DNA of 64,000 nt from Lethocerus indicus (taxonomy: Eukaryota > Arthropoda > Insecta > Hemiptera > Belostomatidae). Within the stretch, counting starts at the first letter, position 1; every line of letters begins with the position of its first letter. Position numbers and translations under genes: made by a program. Below are positions 28,509 to 40,000 of this stretch, piece after piece. The stretch spans positions 4,332,034 through 4,396,033 of the forward strand of contig JACDQD010000006.1 of assembly GCA_019843655.1 (NCBI GenBank). The letters run 5' to 3'. The notes under the pieces are model-generated. The model did no database searches, was not told the origin of the DNA, and saw only the letters and a list, made by a program, of their open reading frames with translations.

Positions 28509-31500
28509 ATGAGGAAAGTAAAAACTATTGAGTAAGTATTTTCTGTTCATCTTATTTTTCAACACAGTCTAATTCCTTGTATTGAAATACCTTGAAATTA
28601 TGATTAAATAATTGCTTAACATAATAATTGATGATATAGATTAGGATATTTATGAGTAGAAGGGTTGGTCTAAGAGTTATGAGGTACTATAATATAACAG
28701 ATGTGATTTCTAAATAAAAATTTCTAAATAATAAAAACTACATTGAACCAGAGGGATAAAGAATACATAATGTCAATTTACAATTGATTATCTACATATA
28801 GATTATGTAATCAAACCTAATAATTGTTTCAAGAGAGCAGGTTGATGAAATCTGTAAGAATCAAATAAAATCAGATGAACAAAACCAGGAATTGAAAAAA
28901 TTTTTGGATAACTTGAGTCCTGATGATCTGAATAATTTAGAAGAAAATTTCAAGGTTTGATGTTTTGTAAATAGGTGTAAATATATTCATACATACATAC
29001 ATATATGTAAATGCAATGATATCTGGAACAGTGTATTATTTACTTTCTTGATCCAGATGGATTACGGAGATATCTTATTAATTTTGGTTAAATTCACAAA
29101 AACATTTGTTCATCTGAAGATGTTGCATGTCAATTATATATATATAAATGTCGAATGCACCATTATTTTTATTTCTAATACATTTATATAGTAGGAAGTT
29201 TAAATGTAATTTTAAAATATCAAATGCCCTGTAGAAGTAATACTAAAGTTGTTAATAGCAAACACCAAAGGGACGAATGTCAAAACAACAATTGAGAAAA
29301 TGGTTGGAACATTACAGCAGGATTCTTAAATTCAGTGATGAAGAATTTGATTTAATCTTTCTCAAGGTAAAAGACCCTTTTCTGGCCTAAACATTGTTTC
29401 AAATTCTGAGAAAATACTTAAAATATTCATAATGGCAAATATTAAGCAACATTCAACGGGCTTTTAATATTTAATCGAAATTCTATAATTTTATATGCGC
29501 CCCCAATGGCTCCATCTACCTGATGGCAACTTTAAGTCCCAGTACGTTTTGCCAACGACCGAGTAAATAATGAATGCCTGTTATTACTGTAATTAATAAT
29601 ATAAAAATTAATATTAATTACTCGGATTAATTAAATTGGATATTGTATCGACAGTCGAGCTCCGAAACATATTTCTGTGGTATCATTCAGTTGTTATCCC
29701 TTGTTCGAGACCAATTCCTAACTTATATAGTATGGTCATATTTATAATGTATCTCTGTAAACACAGATGGATACATCTGGTAAAGGTGCGGTGAGCTGGG
29801 ACATGTTCATTTCGTACGTGCTGGTAGAGGACAAGGAACAGCTGGCGATAGAAGCGAACAATGTCCAACTGCTGCTCGCTGTTCCTATTCAGGGGAGGCC
29901 GACATTTCTGAAAACTCATCACAGGCACCCCATTACTAGAATCACATTTTTTCCATCTATACTGCAGGTAAAATGGTTAAAATTTACTGTAGGGGCCCGC
30001 GGAGGTTATCGGCTGTATTCGATATATCGATATAAACGGTTGAATCGATGTCGTCAACCAGCGTCAGCCATCTTTGTTTTTACATCTGACGGGTTGTGTT
30101 TTTTATTTTTACCAAATTAGGCGGTTTTTTTGTTTGTTTTTTCGAGTTACTCTACTAAACATTATAAAAACTGATATACTGCCGGGGACCGCGATTTATT
30201 CCGATTGTCGGAAGTCGTATGAGTTGTTCAGAAGATGACAGAGGGGTTCGTGCACCTCGCGGTGAATCGTTCCCTTCGTTTTAAAAATCCGGAAAATGAT
30301 GTCGATACCGATGCGATCGAAGAAACCCGATCGAATATCGGTATTGATATATCGAATACAGCCGATCACCTCCGGGAGCCCATACAGTATATTTTAACCC
30401 ACGAATTAATGATTAATTAAATGTCCTAGTTATAAATTATGCCAGTATTTAAATTAAGGATAAAGAGACATTTAATGTATATATCGTCATTAAGAATTTC
30501 GTAAAGCCTATTCATTCCTAGTACTCGAAAAGTTTATTCGTGACATAAAGTTTGTTTCAAACAGGATCGCGAATCGCGTTTTACGAATGGTAAATACATC
30601 ACGGTCAGTCAGGACGGTGTGATTCATTCTTGGTCTCTCAATATGAAAATGGAAGCCACCTGGGTATCTACCTGCCGTATGTAAATTCAAATTTAATTTG
30701 AAAATCGTTTGATATTTTGAAGAATATTACTGTGACCAACAAAAGTGTAACACATTTTGTCATATTTGTTTGGGTTTCCACGCAAACCACTAGGACACAT
30801 TCTAGAACGATTTAAGAACCGATCGATTTTTTTTTTACCTTCGGCAGAATACACCATTAATTATGGTGTTTTTTGTTTGCGTCCGGAGTATGAGGTGCGC
30901 CAAATTGTATTTTAATGGGACGATTTACTGTACCGCGAGTAAAACCCAGTTAATTAACGACTGGGAAAAAATCTGAAACGAAGTAAATGGGACGGAATGC
31001 TAGAACATATTTCGAGTGAAAGTAACGATGGTAATTCGTTAAAACATCGGAAAATGGTGCCGACGGCTCATTTGGGTGGAACAAGGAGGAAAAGAGGAAA
31101 GGGTTCAGTCACCATCTCTATTTTACCAATGACTTTTTTGTAAAATGTGAAGCAATCGACCTTTTTAAGATTGGAAACAAATATTTTCAGCTCAGCTAAA
31201 GGTAGCTGCCACCTGGATCACAGATCTGGTCTGTCTCCCAGACATCGATAAAATATGCACCAGTTCTACAGAAAGGGACCTCCGTTTCTACGACGTTAAA
31301 GCGAATAACTTTGAACTCAGAGTTGTGGTAAAATATGTCTACGTATTATTTATTTTAACGAAAAATCGAAAATTTCTCTCCATTCTAATTCTTTGGCTTT
31401 TCTGCCTGATTGTGTAAATTCCGTCAGTATCTATTCTGTCTTTTACTGATTATAACATATCTTACTATCGGAATTTAACAGACGATGGTGAGAATCTAAA

Positions 31501-34500
31501 ATCGGCCGGTAATAGGTCCAGACAAGTGATTGGAGATAGAAAACTGCAAAAGTGATGATATCGCCCAATCAATTATATAAGTGTTATAAGTGTAAAAATA
31601 TGCCGCAGCAAATTTGCTTTTGTTTTTTATAATCTGCCATTAATCCACTAATTAAACAAAGAGGTAATTGCACTGAAGACTCATAAGCGCCCTAGACTTA
31701 CAGGCCAGCTCTTATTTCCCAATTTAATTCTCTTCGGTCTACCTTAATAACTCCGCAACCTACTTATTGAATATTTAGTCTGATTTGAAACGTTTTTTCT
31801 CTATTATCCCTTCACTCTTATTAATCAGACAAACACGCTTTTTTTTAAACTCTTAATTTATATTATCATGGCCTAGAGAAGCATAACAGAGTTTCTATTT
31901 TCTTTTGCGCTCGTTAATTGACAAAAAGATAATATGAAAAAACTAATCAAGAGCGTTTGGGAAATTTGTAGCATTGAGGAAGGTACATTCCAAGTACAGC
32001 GTATAATTATCCCAGTACAGTTCAAATTCTCAATTAATTTTATTTCTGAAAAAACTGTATATTGGGATAGAAACTGTGAATAAAATATAGTGGTTTGAAC
32101 GAAGTTCGTTTCTGTAATGTTTTAATGAATCCTCTGGATTCATGAAATATTAATTAGGAATAATGGTGGTAATCGTGGCAACTGAAGAATATCAGCTTCA
32201 ACCGGCGGCTAAAGTAGACGGCGGAATGAGTTCGTACGATTTAATATTGAGACTTATATTACAGAAATTAAAAAAGCAACTGGGGCACAATATGCCAGGG
32301 AAGCTAGAAAGTAAATTTCAAATTAGTGTTTGGAATAAGTTGGTTTCTTCGCGCCCCACTCATTCGGCGGAAGGCAGTGGGCGTAACCTACCACGGTTAG
32401 AGTCAGGTTAGTTCAGATCGGTTAGGCTGGTCGGTCGGACTCCGCTCGAACAATGTCCGAAGACGACGATACCGATGTCGTGATACCCGGTACCGAATTT
32501 AGCAAATATCTCGACACCAACTTCAAAGATTTGTACGAGCCTTACGTTGGCGGCCCGTCGTTTCGCGAACAGCCCAGGTTCGAGACAGGCGGTTTTCAGA
32601 GGTCCGACGTCGTCTCTCAGACCCGGGTGGAAAACTGGATGCGATCAGCGATAGATGAAATACTGCACAGCAATCTGTTGTTGGACGAGGACGCTTCGTA
32701 TATGTACGAAATTTCATCCCAACTCGTAGTCGTCAAAACGAGATTCAGCGTTTGTGCAGTGGCCACCGGCTTCTTGTCGACGTTGTTGTGCTCGAACATC
32801 TATCTCAGGAAGCGGTTGTATTCTCCCGTGTCGGGACTTTTGTTCTGCGCCGAGGCGCTGTGTTTTTCGGCCTCGTTGTACTACAGCCTAAAGGCGTTCG
32901 AAGAAAACTCCCAGAAGAAGGCGATCGCCAAATTGTGCACGACCCTGCAGAAAATCTACTATTACGTGAGGAAAACCTTACAGTTCCTTCGTGAACAGAA
33001 CAGCTGCCTTTTCTCAAAAGAGCTGCTGTCTCAGATGGGGCAGGGCAAAAAGGGAGCCGGCAAGTTCAGCTATCTAAAAAGAAAGTCAAACGAGATGCTA
33101 GTCACCATTAAGAGCCTTATTCAGTGTTTATTAGATTTGACTTTCGCCTCTCAAGTATTCACAGTCGGCCTTATTAATATCGTGCCTTTGGCTAATACCA
33201 TGGACTCGGCTGATCGCTACTTGGCCTATTATACGTTCGATCAGTTGGGAGTTTCGAAATATTTTTGTACTGATAACTTGGCCAGTAATGAGCTGAATTC
33301 GAATATATCTTCTGTGGAAGTGTTGAAAAATATTTATTTACTGATGCAATCGGAGTGCCTGACCAGGCTGGGATTGTGCTTTTGTCCCAATGTTTGGCAG
33401 AAATGCGCCGAGAAAAAGGTATTTTCAAAAATTTTTCAGAGAGTCAAACAGTACAATAATGTTTGCAATGATGTCTTGAAGACTCTTGAACACCAGTACA
33501 ATATTAATTTTCTGCCGAATCCTAGTGATTTTGAAGGCTGTAAAAATGTGATAGATTCTAAGTTGATCGAGAGCTATTCCGTGATCCACAAGTACACTCT
33601 TTCTTTGAATTCAATGCTGTGCGATTCCAGAATGATCGAGGAATATATAGACCAGAATGGATCGTTGGAAGACATCCTTGATGCTGCATTTATTACTTCT
33701 AAATTGGAGACTATTGAAAAGGAGCATCAGGACTCTTTTAAGTCATTGCAAAATGTTAAAAGGTATTTTTCACAGTTGAGAAATAAATCTAACATTTCTA
33801 ATGAATCGAAGGACGAAAGTCCAGTTCCGGCTTCAGTCCCTTCGTCTGAATCAGGAAACAATGTACCTACAGTTGTCGGATTTTCAGACTTTACACCCAC
33901 AGGTGAGGATAAAGTATACCTCTGCGTAACTGATGGTATGAAAGAAGTCAATTGCACAGAGGAGTATGATACTAATCCCCAGCCAAAATTGCCTCAGAAT
34001 CTTCTGAAAGAATTGAAGGGAGCGTTGACAAACAAAAAACAGGAATTTGAACAGAGAGAAATGGAGGCATTGAAAAATAATCCAGACTATAAACAATACA
34101 TGGACTTTGAACTGCCTTCTGAAAGCCTGGAGTCCACAACAGGGTCTAGAACAATTGAGGATAGTGTACTGGACAGCTCTATTACAAGGAAAAGGTTGTC
34201 TATCAAATTACCGACTGAAATTGTTCCTTCCAATGAAATATTCACTGGAGAATTCGCTTTTCACAAAAGTATCGCCTCTCAAGCTGTCAATGCCAATTTC
34301 AGACTGAAGAATTCTGATGAAGAAGTTTTCGCTAGTGGAACTGAAAGTGAAAGTGAGTGTTAAAATGAATTATATTTTGTTTGAATATGCTTTAATTTAA
34401 CAATTTTATATAACTAAATTGTACAAATATTTCGAAGGGATTATGTATATAAATAATGAAGTGCCAGTACTGTAATGAAATCAGAAATGTAAAATTTATT

Positions 34501-36966
34501 TTTGTAGTTATGTTATGTTTAATTTATTTTTGATTTGTAAATCTAGAGTGTTATTTATATATCATAATAAATCCATATGCTCCAGCATAAGTGTGTATTC
34601 TTTAATTTCTCCATATTTCAATTTTGTTCTTAATTAATAATGAGAATAATGAATTCCTGTAGTAAAATTTGTTTGTTGACTTATATTATTTATTTATTAC
34701 ATTATTAATTACATTATATTGGACAATATCTAATGCATATTAGGTCACACTCTTCCATTTGTGGTTTGTCCCTTCATTGGCTACAGTTCTAAAAAAACTT
34801 CTATTTAAAAATAAGCACATATTAAAATATTTAATGTATAAAATATTTAATAAGATAATATTGCTTATAAAATCAAATTAATTACTAGTTTACAGTGAGA
34901 GAAATCGTGTAGTTGATATATACTTGTTTCATTAATGCCTTGGAATGCAAGGACAAATATAAAGATATATTTTAACATGAGTGATTATAATTTTTATTAG
35001 TGCTTATTGTAAAAAATATTTGTAGTTGTGAAGCAAAAAAATGCTATAAGGAGTATTATATTTGTCGTATTATTTTATATTTGTTGTTTATTTATGTTTT
35101 GTTGTTTTATTTTTTATAATTGCCTTTAAATATTAATTTAAGAATTTGTGCATATTCAATTTAATTAAAATTTTCTTTGATTTCATAGTAAAAGTTTGAA
35201 TATTGTTGAAATTATTTAACATTTAAATAGTGTACAATGCTATTTTATTTAAAATAGTGTAGTATTTACATTGTCATTGTCATAATTCAAAGAAGTTTTG
35301 AAATTAAAGCGTATACATATTGGAAATATGTAAACTTCCAGATAACAAGCCTAGATTTTCCCGTGTTGTCATTATATTACCACTTCAGCAGTGATGTCCA
35401 TGTGAATTCTGTCCTGGTCGCTGGGGATATGGGAGGCAACATTAAGATATTCACATTCAGCCCTGCTCACGGTGGACCCTTCAAGCAGAAGTTGGGAGAG
35501 GACTACAATCTTGTCTCTTTTGCCGGGGCCTTAAAGGTGAGTCAAAAAGTAAAACTGACGACTCATTTAACAATTCTAAATTCAATTCATTTTTCTCCTT
35601 ATAAAAATAGTATAACTGCCATGATATTAAATTGAGGTATCTGTTCCCAGGAAAAACATTGTATTGCTGTAAGAAAGATAGCATTTTATATAGTACAGAA
35701 ATATATTTTAATTACGAATTTAATTAAGCATATTTTAAACAGTATTTAAAGAAATATGTTTTAATTAAATACAATTTTCCCTATGTTTTAAGATATCGCA
35801 TAATGTTGGGTTTAGGAGATAATTACAAAGATAATATAAATGATTATTTCTCTAGATTTGTGACATAAGTGTAACTTATTATTGTTTCTAAAATAGAACT
35901 TAGTTACAAAGATCAGTGCGTTTAAAAAATTACATTTCAGACCACCAAGATATATTTATGTATAACTTTTCTGTAAATAGTAGTCACATGGTTTTTAAAT
36001 TAATTCTGTTATGTTCTGCAATTATCCTGCATTATTATTTATAATAATATATGCTATGAATAATTTGACAGGGAGAAATAAAAGGGTTGACCGTCACACA
36101 ACAGCAAAGTATACACACAGATTGGGTTAAGGAAGTAGGCTATTATGAATCGCTGAGATTCGCCGTCTCCTGCTGTCATTCTTCGCAAAGGTCTTTGGTC
36201 CTGTGCGATACATTTAAAAAGTTGCCCAACATCAACTTCAACATCGACAAAGGCGTGACCACTTTCAGTTTCGATGAAGGTAAACCGCTTCGTGTTTTAC
36301 TGGCGATCGAGAATAGAATGCAACGATTTATTGATCGAATCGGCATTGAGCGTATCTAATTTAAGCCGTCACATCGTTACCCCCAAATCGTTTAATCGTA
36401 CTCGCCCACCTTTATCGTTTGGAACAGCAACATTCCACGTATCACATATATACGAATGGATACATACATGCAGTATGTGGGAAAATTAATATTATATAAT
36501 AATTACAGTATTCATTTTTTTTGTACGTTTATGCACGTGTTATGCACGGTAATAACTTTCCCTTATTGTATTTAATTTTGTTCGTTAATTTAACAACTGG
36601 ATAAGAAGAAAATAAGGAGTAATACACTGTGGCACTCACAAGTGCTTACTGCTCGCTGCCCCTTGTAGGATCGAACAGAATCGTAACTGGGGGCCCGAGC
36701 CATATCATCTACATATGGGACACATTTGTACCGTTGCAACCCCTCATGACCTACCTGGGCCACCAGAGCGTCATCGTCTCTGTACTCCTGGACGTCGTCG
36801 AAAACCGGGTGTATTCGCTGGCCAACGACCGCGTCATCAAGGTGTGGGATAACGGGTTGAAGGAATGCATACAGGTAAATGAATACACTTCGTGGATATA
36901 TCTTGTTTTACATTCTGTGGAACCAAACTTTAGACGCGATGTGTTCATTTTTTCTGATATCACGAG

Positions 36967-37026
<60 letters not shown>

Positions 37027-40000
37027 CTATTCGTAGATGCACCTGAGAAACCCACTGGTTTCCCCTCTTTTTTTATCATTTAGGTTGCGTGGCCACTTCC
37101 TTTTCGGGTGTCTGAAATAATAATCTTAAATAATTAATTTGATAGCAGAGTTTAGGGTATGAAGATATTGTATCGACTGTCTCGGTTGAGCTATTTATAC
37201 AAGTGAATATCGATCGCTTATCTAAATTTAGTCCGATGTACTCGAAGGAATTATTCTGCAGTATTTCTATTGTATCAATTTCAACGGTGGCCTTCGATAC
37301 ATTATATTAAAATACCGTTGAAACTACTGGAGAGACGCTGTTCACGATTTTGCAGACGTACAGCGAACAACTGAACGAGCTGGGCCCGCACTCGACGATG
37401 TGTACCCTGTTCAACAGTTCTACCAGAACCATTCTCATCGCCAGCTCGAAAATCGCCCTAGTCAAATGCGGTAACGTCGTCGACCAAAAGTACTCCTACG
37501 GCTGGACGCACACTAGACCGGTCACTAAAACTTTGTACAACACTCTGTTCAAATGCGTAAGTACTTTATGTCTTGTGCCCTCCTCAATAGCGTTGAATCA
37601 GTAAATCAGTGGGGCGCTGAGTAAATATTTGAATATAACATATCTTCGGCGAGAGAGAGATTACACTTTAGAAAAAAAAACAAATTTAATTGAGTACTGA
37701 GACTGCCCGAGCCCGCTCTCGATGGGCCTATTCGACAACGGATGGACGGGGACTGTAAACATAAACCTTCCTATTTTTCCTCTTTCAGCCTCTTCTAACT
37801 TAATTAATGACAGCCGTTTTGTTTTGTTTAGCTGATCAGTGTAGGTCTGGATTCCTGCATCATGACTTGGGACCCGTACACGGGTAGAAGGACGTACCTG
37901 GTCCAGAACGCTCACACGAGTCACCAGCACGGCGAAGACGTACCCATCGGTATAACTGCGGCCACCTTTAATCCAAGTAATTTGTTCCTTCTCACCGGAG
38001 CCATGGACGGAACGATTAAAATGTGGAACTTCAATACAGGGACATGCTTGAGGAATATGAGCATCACTAAGGATCGGTAGTATCGCCTGTCTGTACCAGT
38101 CGCTTGTCTGTATCGCCAGTATTGTCTCATTGCAGGATCCAAAGATATTAGCTCAGTACCGAGGGCAAACCAAAGGCAGAGGTATCGATGGAAATTGCTT
38201 TGATTTAATGTTAGTCAGAAATGTAAATGCCGCTCAGAGGTCCTTCATTAATTACATGTCTTCTCATAGACACTTGGTCTCCGTTTGTAAACGGGAACAA
38301 ATATAAAACATTCGAACCAAAACAACCGAAGTTTATTTCGTACGCTTGTTCCCGATACGGCACGGAATTATTTTAAACTTATAACATCATGCTGGCCCAC
38401 GTCTAATCTTAGTGGCATGTTATCCCTTATATGGTGGTTGATTTTCTCTTTTCCCTTCATCAACAGTCCTGTGACAAACCTCATATGGATACCCTCCCGA
38501 ATCCTGGGCATGGGCTGGAACCAGCGTGTGAGGGAATGGGAAGATAGTGCGGAGGTGAGCATAAATAGTCGTACTTTATGTCTGTACAGAATATGAAAGG
38601 TGCTATGAAATGTGGATTTGAAATGTCTTTATTTCCTGCGACATTATCTTTCGGTTCTGATCCTACGGGTAATAAATATTTCTTCATAATTTATCGAGGC
38701 TTTTAGATTGTACTTCCTTACATTAGGCACCAAAAGTGCGTTCTTCTGTTTTCTCGGAGAGTGGGTTGGTTGCAGGTCGGAGGGTACAAGGACTGGCAGA
38801 AGTACCACACTGAAGATATCCTGGCCTCAGCGCTGTGCCTTCCCAACGCGTTGGCCACGTCCTCGAGTTCGGGCGAGCTCATCTTCAGTCGCCTCGAGAC
38901 CGGCCAGGCCTACAAGCGATACGATGTCGCCCAATCTAAATCAGAGTATACGTTACTTACTTATCTACTACAGTAATGGTACTGCAGGCTGGCTCCTTCA
39001 TGAACCCGATTCCAATATCAGAATATATATAAACCACACTCAAATCGTATATAATGTACTTTTCACATGTATTACTTTATAAAATCGATTAGCCCTTTTG
39101 TTATTATTATTTTGATATTAACGAGGGTAATTGAAACTTCGATGTACTTCAGGATGAAAGATGTCAGAAGGGAATCGAGTATAGACGAGGGTCGGTCAGT
39201 TCCGCTGGTTGCCAGGCCGAGTACAGTGTCATTTGCACAAGAACCGAAAAAAGGTTACCTCCATTAAAAATTGTGACAACTAGTTATAAACCTGATTGGG
39301 TTAGGATTGGGACTAGGATATTTTTGAAATCGGGTCTTACGCTAACCAAGAGTAACCCTTCCTAGAAATAGGTAAAACAATACCCGCGAATTCAGGTAAG
39401 ATAATGTGGTTGTCACAGAGAAGAGAATTGGAGTGCAGTGCATGTTGTTCTTGAAGCGGCGTGCAGCTTTGGCTAAGAACGGTACCCTGGTCGTCGGTCT
39501 CCAGAACGGTACTGTCCAGTTCTGGTCCCACCACCCGGTCGGCGGCCTCATCTCTTCCTTCCGCGCCGTCCACGTAGTCGCCGACTACGTCCTGGCCATG
39601 AACACCGACTCGGAAAACGTCTACCTCTTCACTGGTAATTAATATACACGAAATCATTTCAATGTTCTCAGAGTTGACATTTTTATTCGGAGAATTCTTT
39701 TAAAGAACGCTCTACAATATCCCGCCTGAGCGCGCTCCAGTGGAAGGGTTTTTCTCCGTTTTCCCCTGGAGCCCTTCCGGTTGTTTGTCCCCCCCCCCTT
39801 CCCAGGGGCAAATGACAAAAATCCTTATACTGCCATCTCTCTGCGGTGGTTTCCAAACACAAGAAAAATCTCGGACTAGCAGGGGATCAATCCCCGTTCT
39901 TCCCGCGTAAGTATTACGCGATCCCACCGAAATTAACCATAATTCTCCATTGTTGAAGGTCACGCGGCTGGTTACCTGAAAGTATGGCATATCGTCAACT

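Noticed and set aside
28841..28954. Alternative acceptor at 28840 for WDY exon 2
   Set aside because: Starting there would shift the join from exon 1 and hit a stop. The acceptor at 28833 restores a Glu codon and keeps the frame.
30235..30420. 61-codon frame in a WDY intron
   Set aside because: It lies within the inverted-repeat element and includes its right terminus, so it is not a host exon.
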